From NCBI GenBank assembly GCA_937890595.1, contig CALADM010000022.1, positions 1-59,313 of the forward strand: DNA of 59,313 nt. The letters run 5' to 3'. How positions within the stretch are numbered: the stretch's first letter is position 1; each line of letters opens with the position of its first letter. The translations under genes and the position numbers were made by a program. The notes beneath the pieces were generated by a model. That model did no database searches and was not told the origin of the DNA. It saw nothing but the letters and a program-made list of their open reading frames with translations. Shown piece by piece: positions 44,045 through 52,016 of the stretch. The stretch is from CAJMNU01 sp905214855. GTDB taxonomy: Bacteria > Bacillota > Clostridia > Lachnospirales > Lachnospiraceae.

Positions 44045-44464
44045 ATGAAAGATCAAAACTGTATTTTTTGTAAAATCGCAAATGGAGAGATTCCCTCTGC
44101 AACTGTATATGAAGATGAGGATTTTAGAGCAATTTTGGATCTAAATCCAGCTTCAAAAGGGCATACAATCATTCTTCCTAAAAATCATTTTAAAGATGTG
44201 TGCGAATTGGATGAGAGAACGGCATCTCGTGTTATTTCGGTTGCAGCAAAGATTGGGAAAGCCATGAAAGAAACATTGGGATGCAGTGGATTTAATTTGG
44301 TGCAAAACAATGGAAGTAGTGCAGGACAGAGTGTATTTCATTTTCATATGCATGTGATCCCAAGGTATGATGGCGGGGAAGAGATGATATTGTGGAATCC
44401 TAAGGAATCTAATCCTGAAGAACTGTCACAGATTGCAAAACAGATTGCAGAAAAGATCATGTGA
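44045..44464 (+). CDS. HIT-family nucleotide hydrolase
   Basis: 139-aa histidine-triad protein; HFHMHVIPR gives H99, H101, H103. Cys6/Cys9 with CIFCKIANGEIPS are typical of the Hint/YcfF branch, which hydrolyses purine nucleoside phosphoramidates. CGAAAGGAG upstream; 35 nt after the rhomboid gene, probably the same transcript. Confidence 0.9.
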   Translation: MKDQNCIFCKIANGEIPSATVYEDEDFRAILDLNPASKGHTIILPKNHFKDVCELDERTASRVISVAAKIGKAMKETLGCSGFNLVQNNGSSAGQSVFHFHMHVIPRYDGGEEMILWNPKESNPEELSQIAKQIAEKIM

Positions 44465-44483
44465 AAAAGGATTATAAAACTTT

Positions 44484-44524
44484 AGCTGCAAAACCCTATC
44501 GTTTTAATGAGTGGTTTTGCAGCT
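44484..44524. terminator. Bidirectional hairpin between HIT and murG
   Basis: AGCTGCAAAACC (44484-44495) pairs perfectly with GGTTTTGCAGCT (44513-44524). T runs are weak on both sides. Confidence 0.6.
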
Positions 44525-44644
44525 ATACTATCTTTGATAAAATTTGTAGTCTCTTTTGAAAATAATATAATAGATGTGTATGCCTGAAAAAATAACTGGC
44601 ATATAAATATTATAACATTGCACTGAAAAAACGAATGAGGAGTC

Positions 44645-45709
44645 TTACTGTACAGTAGATTCAATCAATGAAATAATAGTGGTGACTGCATCCTTTAATT
44701 GGCTTTCAGACATTTTTTCAACAAATTGGTCACGATTTTTATAGGTATGGATCATTGTTTCATATAAGGTGTCATCCGACAACTCCTCCTCTTTTAAAAC
44801 AGAACTAAAGCCCTGCTTTTCAAAAGAAGCAGCGTTTAAAATCTGATCTCCCCGGCTTGCAGCAGCGGACAGAGGAATCAGAACATTTGGTTTATGAAGT
44901 GCAAGAATCTCACAGATAGAATTTGCTCCTGCCCTAGAAACAATAAGGTCTGCTGCTGCAAATAAATGTTTCAGAGGGCTGTCTACATACTCGTATTGTA
45001 CATATCCTTGAAGCCCGATCAGGCTTTCGTCCAAATTTCCTTTTCCACATATATGGATCACTTGAAAATCAGCCAATAGCTTAGGAAGAATATGGCGGAT
45101 AGAAGTATTTACTGTGACAGAACCAAGACTGCCTCCAATAACCAAGATGACAGGCTTATTTGCAGAGAGATGAGTGTATTGTAAGCCCGAAAGTCGATCT
45201 CCTTCTAAAAGTTCTTTTCGAATAGGTGAGCCAGTCAAAATAGCTTTCTCTTTTGGAAGATAGGAAAGAGTTTCTGGAAAATTACAGCAGATTTTGGTAG
45301 CAGAAGGAATACAAATTTTGTTAGCCAATCCTGGGGTCATATCCGATTCATGAAGAATAGTAGGAATTTTATAATGTTTTGCTGCGAGAACAACAGGAAC
45401 AGAAACAAAACCGCCCTTGGAAAATACAATATCTGGTTTATATTTTTTCATAAGACGTTTGGCTTCTCCAAACCCTTTTAGAACTCTTATGGGATCAGAA
45501 AAATTTTTCAGATCAAAATATCTTCGCAGTTTACCTGAGGAAATGCCATCATAAGGAATTCCAGCAGCCTCTACCAGTTTGCGCTCAATACCATTATAAG
45601 ACCCAATATAGTGGATATCATATCCCAGATCTTTCAAAGAAGGAATCAACGCAAGGTTGGGAGTAACGTGACCTGCAGTACCTCCTCCGGTTAATATAAT
45701 TGTCTTCAT
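44645..45709 (-). CDS. murG: UDP-GlcNAc transferase MurG
   Basis: Adds GlcNAc to lipid I to make lipid II for peptidoglycan, at the inner membrane face. TGGGTAGHVTPNLAL (near residue 6), HESDMTPGLANK, GGSLGS and SRAGANSICEILAL are GT28 MurG motifs. 354 aa, normal. The chosen ATG has GGAAGGAG upstream; a longer frame to 45775 has none. Stands alone rather than in a dcw cluster. Confidence 0.93.
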   Translation of the reverse strand: MKTIILTGGGTAGHVTPNLALIPSLKDLGYDIHYIGSYNGIERKLVEAAGIPYDGISSGKLRRYFDLKNFSDPIRVLKGFGEAKRLMKKYKPDIVFSKGGFVSVPVVLAAKHYKIPTILHESDMTPGLANKICIPSATKICCNFPETLSYLPKEKAILTGSPIRKELLEGDRLSGLQYTHLSANKPVILVIGGSLGSVTVNTSIRHILPKLLADFQVIHICGKGNLDESLIGLQGYVQYEYVDSPLKHLFAAADLIVSRAGANSICEILALHKPNVLIPLSAAASRGDQILNAASFEKQGFSSVLKEEELSDDTLYETMIHTYKNRDQFVEKMSESQLKDAVTTIISLIESTVQ

Positions 45710-45767
45710 GATAAAAACTCCTTCCATTATTATAAAACATGAAACTGTTATAATAAATTTTAAATAT

Positions 45768-45814
45768 AAAAGCACTGGAAAAGAACAGATTACAGCTCAC
45801 TTCCCAATGCTTTT
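45768..45814 (-). terminator. Terminator of nagB
   Basis: Minus strand: AAAAGCATTGG (45814-45804) pairs with CCAGTGCTTTT (45778-45768, one G-U), then an AT-rich TATATTT tail. Separates nagB from murG. Confidence 0.6.
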
Positions 45815-45859
45815 TTCATTTCATAGAATCCTGCTTACAGTTTGTTTGCAGCAGATTTG

Positions 45860-46591
45860 TTATTTAGGCATTTTTGATAAAGCAGCTTCATCAGCAACAA
45901 TAGTTACATCCGGATGCATCTGTAAAATGGAAGCCGGAACCTGTGGTGTGATAGGACCACAAACAACTTTTGCAAGAATATCTGCTTTTCCTTCTCCGTT
46001 TACAATCAGAAGAATTTTCTTAGCACTCATAATTGTACCAATTCCCATAGTATAAGCCTGTTTTGGAACTTGGCTGATATCTTCAAAGAAACGTTTGTTG
46101 GCTTCAATAGTACTTTCCTGCAGATCTACACACTGTGTTCCTTTTACAAAATGGTCAGCAGGCTCATTGAATCCAATATGTCCATTATGTCCAAGACCAA
46201 GAAGCTGTAAGTCTACACCACCTAAATCAGAAACTACCTGATCGTAACGTGCACATTCTTTTTCTGCATCTGGCTCAGTTCCGTCTGGTATATTTGTGTT
46301 ATCAAGATTGATATTGATATACTGAAATAAGTTATGATTCATGAAATAGTAATAACTCTGGTCGTTATCACGAGTTAAACCTCTGTACTCATCCAGATTT
46401 GCTGTTTTGACATTTGAAAAATCCAAATCCCCATCATTGTACATTTCAATCAGTCTTTTGTAGGTGCCAATTGGAGTAGAACCAGTTGCCAGTCCTAATA
46501 CACAATTTGGTTTGGAAATTACCTGTGCAGCAATGATATTTGCTGCTTTGCGGCTCATTTGTTCGTAATCCTTTGCGCTGATCAGTCTCAT
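45860..46591 (-). CDS. nagB: Glucosamine-6-phosphate deaminase
   Basis: Converts glucosamine-6-P to fructose-6-P and ammonia. LGLATGSTPIGTYKRL, NLDEYRGL and LGLGHNGHIGFNEPA are NagB motifs. 243 aa. ATG 46591 has GGAGGG upstream; the frame continues 57 codons further but without a ribosome site. No nagA is next to it. Confidence 0.94.
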   Translation of the reverse strand: MRLISAKDYEQMSRKAANIIAAQVISKPNCVLGLATGSTPIGTYKRLIEMYNDGDLDFSNVKTANLDEYRGLTRDNDQSYYYFMNHNLFQYININLDNTNIPDGTEPDAEKECARYDQVVSDLGGVDLQLLGLGHNGHIGFNEPADHFVKGTQCVDLQESTIEANKRFFEDISQVPKQAYTMGIGTIMSAKKILLIVNGEGKADILAKVVCGPITPQVPASILQMHPDVTIVADEAALSKMPK

Positions 46592-46675
46592 TGAAAACCC
46601 TCCATTAATACATAATTTTATAATGTTGAGAACATAAGATATATATACTCCTTTTGATACCAATTTGTATTGCAT

Positions 46676-46704
46676 TTTATGCTTTGGCAGCTTCAAAGGG
46701 TCAA
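46676..46704 (-). promoter_or_regulatory. Candidate promoter of nagB
   Basis: Minus strand: TTGACC (46704-46699), 17 nt, CATAAA (46681-46676; ATAAAA/TAAAAT also possible at 18-19 nt). Confidence 0.4.
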
Positions 46705-46746
46705 AAAACATTTTATAAGTATGCTTATATTTAGTTTTCAGACCGA

Positions 46747-46775
46747 TTGAGAATGGCATCATTTAGTACTTATAT
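46747..46775 (+). promoter_or_regulatory. Candidate promoter of the DUF6128-like gene
   Basis: TTGAGA (46747-46752), 17 nt, TTATAT (46770-46775), about 70 nt before the start codon. Confidence 0.35.
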
Positions 46776-46846
46776 TATAGAATACCATTTTTTAGGAATA
46801 GTTACAATGGATAATTGCATAAAATATGAGTAAAAGGAGTGATAGT

Positions 46847-48688
46847 ATGTCTAATTATAGAAGATTGATCTCATACATATATGCATATGAAGGAGATATA
46901 AAAGGAAAAAATGTTGGGTTCGCGAAAGTAGAAGTAAGAAATGGACAGTGTAAAATACAGGTTAGTGTCAAAAAGATTTTTGAGAGTGGAAATGAGGTAG
47001 GAGTTTATTTATTAACAAATGGACAGGAAATTTTTATTGGAAGAATGTATGTGCGAAATGGCAATGGGGAGTTTAGGACAAATGTAGCGGCAGAAAATAT
47101 AGAAAAGTCAGGAATTTCCATAAACCAGATATATGGTTTGACAGTTCATGATGTGAAAAATCCATGGGTTTCTTATACAACTATATGGGAAGATGCGGTA
47201 GCTCATACAGCTCAACTGGATCTGCGGGATGTAACATCTGCAAATTGCAGAAAAGAAGAAACTGAAATGGATAGAGCGATTGCAATTGTGAGAGAAATAG
47301 AGGAGGAAGTAAAACTTCAGGAAATAAAGAAAGAACAGATGCAAAAGAATAGCTTACAGATATTAAAAAAAGAGATAGACAAAAATGATTATGCATTGCC
47401 TGATACAGAAGAAAAAAAAGAGGAATGTCAGAATATAACGGAGCACATGATATTATGTGAAATAGAACAGACAGAAGAGAAAAAAGAAATAATTGCAGAA
47501 AAAAAAGAAACAATTGTAGAGAGAAGAGAGATAACTGCAGAGAAAAAAGAAACAGAAGAAACCATTACAGAAATAGAAGAGATTATAGATATAGGTGAAT
47601 CAGAAGAGGAGATCATTAACAAAGGTATTGATGTACAAGAAAAGAAGGACATTATACCAGAAGAGATGCTGGAACCTATAGAAAAGAACGGTCAAGAGGA
47701 TGATACAAAAATAGAAAAGGAGCAAAATAACAATAGAGAAACTAAAAATGTAAGTATAAGAAAGGAAGATATTGTGGATGTTTCGGATCCGAAAGAAGAG
47801 AAAGCATGGATGGATCAGTTTGAATATGATACAGCAGGCAAGCAAACACAATATATACAAAAAGGTGGAGGAGAGGGGCGAAAGTGGGAGTGTGAACCAC
47901 AGGATATACGCAAACGAATTACGGAGTCAAGATCAAGAAGAAGAGGAGCTGAAAAAAGTTTCCTGTGGTCAGCCATCCCTTTATCAGCAGCAAAACAGCT
48001 TGTTGGTTTTTCCAATGAGAGAAAGGAGAAGTATCCACAGGAAAGGATGGAACAGAGGAGGGGTGACAATCTGGTACATCAGATCACATTCCAAGGGTCA
48101 AAAGAACATCAAAAATCGGAGATGGACTCGCCAAAGCTGCCTTTACATCCAAAGATGGAAGAAAAAGCAAAAAAACAGGAAAATGTTACATATATAAATC
48201 AGCCTCAGAATCAGATACCAATGGGGCATTCACCGATTATGGTAGAATTTAAACAGGATGTTAAGCGATTAGAGGAACTAGAGAGGGAGGAAACTAATTG
48301 CCCCGATCATGCACAGAAACTATGGGATTCTCTGAAAAAGATATATCCTAAAATGCAAGAATTTGATTATGAGAGTGGGTGTGAGATTTTAGCGATCAAA
48401 CCCAAAGATATTGGTCTTCTTCCCATAGAAAACTGGATTTTAGGCAGTAATAGTTTTCTGCTGCATGGATATTACAATTATAGATATCTTATTTTAGTAC
48501 AGCTTACAGAAAAAGATGGGAAAAATCGTTATCTGTTGGGAGTTCCAGGTCACTATTACAATAATGATAAATATATGGCATCTATGTTTGGTTTTCCGGG
48601 ATTTGTTTTATCAAAAAAACAGCCTACAGAAAATGGAAGATTTGGATATTGGTATACAAATATTACCTTGGATGCTGAGGAACTTTAA
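46847..48688 (+). CDS. Lachnospiraceae-specific protein, DUF6128-like, Glu-rich centre
   Basis: About 613 aa. The N-terminal domain (about 1-110, YRRLISYIYAYEGDIKGKN...) and C-terminal domain (about 520-613, YYNYRYLILVQL...GVPGHYYNNDKYMASMFGFPGF) are conserved-looking. The middle (about 130-310) is low-complexity with repeated EKKE and ERRE units. No signal peptide or membrane segment. The arrangement matches proteins labelled DUF6128 in Lachnospiraceae; function unknown. ATG 46847 has AAAGGAG upstream. Confidence 0.65.
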   Translation: MSNYRRLISYIYAYEGDIKGKNVGFAKVEVRNGQCKIQVSVKKIFESGNEVGVYLLTNGQEIFIGRMYVRNGNGEFRTNVAAENIEKSGISINQIYGLTVHDVKNPWVSYTTIWEDAVAHTAQLDLRDVTSANCRKEETEMDRAIAIVREIEEEVKLQEIKKEQMQKNSLQILKKEIDKNDYALPDTEEKKEECQNITEHMILCEIEQTEEKKEIIAEKKETIVERREITAEKKETEETITEIEEIIDIGESEEEIINKGIDVQEKKDIIPEEMLEPIEKNGQEDDTKIEKEQNNNRETKNVSIRKEDIVDVSDPKEEKAWMDQFEYDTAGKQTQYIQKGGGEGRKWECEPQDIRKRITESRSRRRGAEKSFLWSAIPLSAAKQLVGFSNERKEKYPQERMEQRRGDNLVHQITFQGSKEHQKSEMDSPKLPLHPKMEEKAKKQENVTYINQPQNQIPMGHSPIMVEFKQDVKRLEELEREETNCPDHAQKLWDSLKKIYPKMQEFDYESGCEILAIKPKDIGLLPIENWILGSNSFLLHGYYNYRYLILVQLTEKDGKNRYLLGVPGHYYNNDKYMASMFGFPGFVLSKKQPTENGRFGYWYTNITLDAEEL

Positions 48689-48727
48689 AATTTTGCTTAT
48701 ATTTTAGTAGTGAGTAAAATAAGGATC

Positions 48728-48768
48728 TTCCTGTTTCCCTCATTGAAAATCTTCAAGGGAAATAGGAA
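48728..48768. terminator. Hairpin between convergent genes
   Basis: TTCCTGTTTCCCT (48728-48740) pairs with AGGGAAATAGGAA (48756-48768) with one mismatch. No strong T run. Confidence 0.55.
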
Positions 48769-48798
48769 TGAATGGAAAACATAGGTGTGAATGTAGTA

Positions 48799-49491
48799 TC
48801 AATCCATACCTCGAATACTTGCATTGGGAAGATCTTGTTTTGCAATCTGTAAAAATTCTAAAAGTTCATCCTGATTCCACCCATGAAGTCCTGAAGTTAA
48901 TACTTGTTCCGAGTCTTTATAATTTTGAAGAAAATATAAATAGTCTCCGTGCAGCCATTTGGAGATTGATCTCATATCCTGAAGGGTGTGGAGTTCTCTG
49001 ACAAGTGTAGTGCGGAATTCAAAAGGAATGGTATTTTTTTTTAGGAATTCTACGCTTTCCAAAATAGAATCCAAGTGTAAGTTTGGTGTACCAGCAACTA
49101 TGGAATAGTGCTCTGGACTAGATTTGATATCCATTGCAACATAATCAAGAAGTTTTTTATTGCATAGATCTTTGAGTACATCCGGACGGTAACCGTTGGT
49201 ATCCAATTTTACTTTCAGACCAAGTTTACGAACATTTCCAATAAAAGACTCCAGATCAGGTTGAAGAGTAGGTTCTCCTCCTGTAATAGCAACTCCCTCC
49301 AGAATATGGGATCGCTTTTGTAAAAATTGCAGGATTTCCTGTTCTGTGTAATTGGCTTTAACAGTATGAGGAAGCAATTCGCTGTTTTGACAAAAGGGAC
49401 AACGAAACTGGCAGCCACCTGTGAATACTGTAGCAGCAATATGTTCTGGATAGTCTAATAAAGTTGTTTTTAAAAAACCGCAAATTTTCAA
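48799..49491 (-). CDS. Anaerobic ribonucleotide reductase activating protein (NrdG-like, radical SAM)
   Basis: A radical SAM activase of about 230 aa. CQFRCPFC gives the CxxxCxxC cluster ligands, preceded by LDYPEHIAATVFTGG; ITGGEPTLQ and KLDTNGY follow. It would install the glycyl radical on class III NrdD, or act on another glycyl-radical enzyme. No nrdD is in the window. The start is uncertain: TTG 49491 gives the usual KICGFLKTTLLDYP, GTG 49500 and ATG 49518 are upstream. Confidence 0.85.
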   Translation of the reverse strand: MKICGFLKTTLLDYPEHIAATVFTGGCQFRCPFCQNSELLPHTVKANYTEQEILQFLQKRSHILEGVAITGGEPTLQPDLESFIGNVRKLGLKVKLDTNGYRPDVLKDLCNKKLLDYVAMDIKSSPEHYSIVAGTPNLHLDSILESVEFLKKNTIPFEFRTTLVRELHTLQDMRSISKWLHGDYLYFLQNYKDSEQVLTSGLHGWNQDELLEFLQIAKQDLPNASIRGMD

Positions 49492-49785
49492 AATGATCAC
49501 AAATCCTTTCGTTTCCAAATTTATAATTACATTATGATTGATTTTAAAACGGATCTTTTTAATAGTATAGTTTTTTTTGAATGTATTGGCAATTATAAAA
49601 TATAAAAATAAGAGAAGACTTGGCAGACGGAATCTGATTATGTTATGATAAGAATGCAGACAGAATTCAATTGTGCTATGCTTAAAGATAGCATGATGTG
49701 ATAGTAGAAAAAGATGAATAGTATGAATGATGCGTGTAAGCCAGTAATAAAATGTTTCTTACCGCATAAATGCTGAGGGAGAAAT

Positions 49786-50262
49786 ATGGATGAAACAATC
49801 AAATATATGCGGGCGGCAATAAGAGAAGCAAAAAAGGCATATGCTTTGAGAGAAGTTCCAATTGGCTGTGTGATCGTGTATCAGAATAAGATTATTGGAA
49901 GAGGCTATAATAGAAGAATGACAGATCATTCTTCTCTGTCTCATGCAGAAATTACTGCGATTAAGAAAGCATGTAAAAAAATAGGAGACTGGCGTTTAGA
50001 AGATTGTACATTATATGTTACATTAGAACCTTGCCCTATGTGTGCAGGGGCTATTGTTCAGGCGAGAATTCCGAAAGTTGTTATAGGATGTATGAATCCG
50101 AAAGCGGGCTGTGCCGGATCTGTTTTGGATCTTTTTCATCAGGAAGGGTTTAATCATCAGGTAGAAACTCTTTCAGGGATATTAGAAGAAGAATGTTCCC
50201 AGATGATGAAAACTTTTTTCAAAGAATTAAGGGCTTGGAGAAAAGAAGGGAAAGAGACTTGA
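49786..50262 (+). CDS. tadA: tRNA-specific adenosine deaminase
   Basis: Converts A34 to inosine in tRNA-Arg(ACG). Zinc ligands H53, C83, C86 and the proton-shuttling E55 in HAE...PCPMCAGA. 158 aa. GAGGGAG precedes the ATG. Not related to the Tad pilus genes despite the name. The promoter of the SRP RNA overlaps its last codons. Confidence 0.94.
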   Translation: MDETIKYMRAAIREAKKAYALREVPIGCVIVYQNKIIGRGYNRRMTDHSSLSHAEITAIKKACKKIGDWRLEDCTLYVTLEPCPMCAGAIVQARIPKVVIGCMNPKAGCAGSVLDLFHQEGFNHQVETLSGILEEECSQMMKTFFKELRAWRKEGKET

Positions 50263-50288
50263 CAAATAGGCTTTTTACAGGGTATACT
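50259..50288 (+). promoter_or_regulatory. Promoter of SRP RNA
   Basis: TTGACA (50259-50264), 18 nt, TATACT (50283-50288). It overlaps the tadA stop. Confidence 0.7.
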
Positions 50289-50320
50289 AAGGGCACTTGA
50301 TTCAAAATTGTCATAAAGTT

Positions 50321-50584
50321 TCCGCGCAGCCGGGGAGTTAGCGGTGCCCTGTACCTGCAATCCGCTCTAGCAGGGGTGATGTTTTACCTAGGGCAGACTT
50401 TTGTAGGGCTGCCCCTGAAAAGTGGCGATGACGTTTGGGTCTTGCGCAACAGAACTCCATGAACCGTGTCAGGGTGGGAACGCAGCAGCACTAAGTGGAA
50501 TCTTCTGTGTGCCGCAAGGCAGCCTGGACTGAGTTAACTGTCAGGGTAACGCTTATGGAAGTTGTTCAAAGTAAATCGCGCGGA
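50321..50584 (+). ncRNA. ffs: Signal recognition particle RNA (large, Alu-containing)
   Basis: About 264 nt. The ends TCCGCGC and GCGCGGA pair. The S-domain apical part has GTCAGGGTGGGAACGCAGCAGC-like sequence (near 50470-50490), the conserved Ffh-binding loop with a GGAA tetraloop. The length and extra 5' helices fit the Bacillus/Clostridium scRNA type with an Alu domain. Precise 5' end is inferred; transcription begins near 50295. Confidence 0.9.
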
Positions 50585-50622
50585 TTTTAAATAAACACTA
50601 TAATCTTAACAAACTAGACGGG

Positions 50623-50671
50623 AATTCGCTGATCAGTGACCAGAAAAACACTGATATAGCGAGTTTTTTTT
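50623..50671 (+). terminator. Terminator of SRP RNA
   Basis: CGCTGATCAGTG (50628-50639) pairs with CACTGATATAGCG (one bulge), followed by a T run. Confidence 0.85.
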
Positions 50672-50690
50672 ATCAAAAAAGGAAAAACGC

Positions 50691-50719
50691 TTGTCGCTGG
50701 AAGTTGTTTGCGTTATAAT
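50691..50719 (+). promoter_or_regulatory. Sigma-A promoter of the phosphofructokinase gene
   Basis: TTGTCG (50691-50696), 17 nt, TATAAT (50714-50719); gives a leader of about 130 nt. Confidence 0.65.
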
Positions 50720-50726
50720 TACTAAA

Positions 50727-50779
50727 ATATGCCATAAAACTCCTTGTTTTAACTGTGGAGAGTATTAAAAAGGGCATAT
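50727..50779 (+). other. Hairpin in the pfk leader
   Basis: ATATGCC (50727-50733) pairs with GGCATAT (50773-50779) and encloses AAAAC-TCCTT-GTTTT. It lies at the very start of the transcript, as in 5' stabilising or regulatory structures. Confidence 0.5.
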
Positions 50780-50855
50780 GAACAACTTAAAGAAGCATTG
50801 AAGAATCATATATGATAGTAATAAAAATGTATCTAAGTAGAAGAATGGAAAGGAT

Positions 50856-51944
50856 GTGGAAGAAGTGAAGAGAATTGGTATGTTGACCAGTGGCGGCGAT
50901 TGCCAAAGCCTAAATGCCACCATGCGTGGAGTTGCGAAATCACTTTATGAAATGTTTGATGATGTAGAGATTATAGGCTTTGAAGAAGGCTATAAAGGTC
51001 TGATGTATGCAGATTATCGAATTATGAAGCCGTCTGATTTTTCCGGAATTCTGACAGAGGGCGGAACGATTCTCGGAACCTCCAGACAACCATTTAAGCT
51101 GATGCGCCAGCCGGATGAAAACGGTTTAGATAAAGTAGAGGCGATGAAGCATACTTATTATAAATTAAAGTTAGAATGCCTTGTTGTTTTAGGAGGAAAT
51201 GGAAGTCAGAAGACAGCAAACCTTCTTCGGGAGGAAGGGCTGAATGTGGTTTCTCTTCCTAAGACAATTGATAATGATCTATGGGGAACTGATATGACAT
51301 TTGGTTTCCAAAGCGCAGTAAATGTGGCAACGAATGCGATTGATTGTATCCATACAACGGCAGCATCTCATGGACGTGTATTTATTGTAGAAATTATGGG
51401 ACATAAAGTGGGATGGCTGACATTGCATGCAGGGATTGCAGGTGGGGCTGATATTATTTTGATCCCAGAAATTCCTTATGATTTGAATATAGTAGCAGAA
51501 GCAATCAAAAAGAGAGAGAAAGCTGGAAAGAGATTTTCTATTTTGGCAGTAGCAGAGGGAGCTATCTCAAAGGAAGATGCAGGGCTTAGCAAGAAAGAAT
51601 TAAAAGAAAAGAAGAAAAATGCGCCCATTTATCCATCTGTTGCGTATGAGATCGGAGCTAAGATTGAAGAACTGACAGGACAGGAAATTCGTGTAACAGT
51701 ACCAGGACATATGCAAAGAGGTGGAGAACCTTGTCCATATGATCGAGTGCTGTCTACCAGATTAGGTGCAGAGGCAGCACGTCTGATCGCAAATAAAGAT
51801 TATGGATATATGGTTGCGATCAAGAACAATGAATTGACAAAAATTCCGTTGGAAGAAGTTGCCGGAAAATTAAAGACAGTAGATCCAAAGAGTTCCATTA
51901 TCAGACAGGCAAAAAGTGTTGGAATCAGTTTTGGAGATGAATAA
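50856..51944 (+). CDS. pfkA: 6-phosphofructokinase (G/K-type active site)
   Basis: Phosphorylates fructose-6-P in glycolysis; 362 aa. GMLTSGGDCQSLNATMRG replaces the usual GGDAPGMN, LGGNGSQKTA has Asn where GGDGS has a metal-binding Asp, and PKTIDND has the Lys typical of PPi-using or mixed-type PFKs. The Gly in GGNGS argues for ATP, so donor specificity is open. Start is GTG 50856 or GTG 50865; GGAAAGG is at 50848-50853. EIMGHKVGWLTLHAGIAGGAD and PGHMQRGGEPCPYDR are sugar-binding segments. Confidence 0.9.
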   Translation: MEEVKRIGMLTSGGDCQSLNATMRGVAKSLYEMFDDVEIIGFEEGYKGLMYADYRIMKPSDFSGILTEGGTILGTSRQPFKLMRQPDENGLDKVEAMKHTYYKLKLECLVVLGGNGSQKTANLLREEGLNVVSLPKTIDNDLWGTDMTFGFQSAVNVATNAIDCIHTTAASHGRVFIVEIMGHKVGWLTLHAGIAGGADIILIPEIPYDLNIVAEAIKKREKAGKRFSILAVAEGAISKEDAGLSKKELKEKKKNAPIYPSVAYEIGAKIEELTGQEIRVTVPGHMQRGGEPCPYDRVLSTRLGAEAARLIANKDYGYMVAIKNNELTKIPLEEVAGKLKTVDPKSSIIRQAKSVGISFGDE

Positions 51945-52016
51945 AGAAAAGACATACAATATTTATAAAAATCAAAAGTTATAGAGTTGGATAACAGGAA
52001 GGAACAGGGATTTTAT

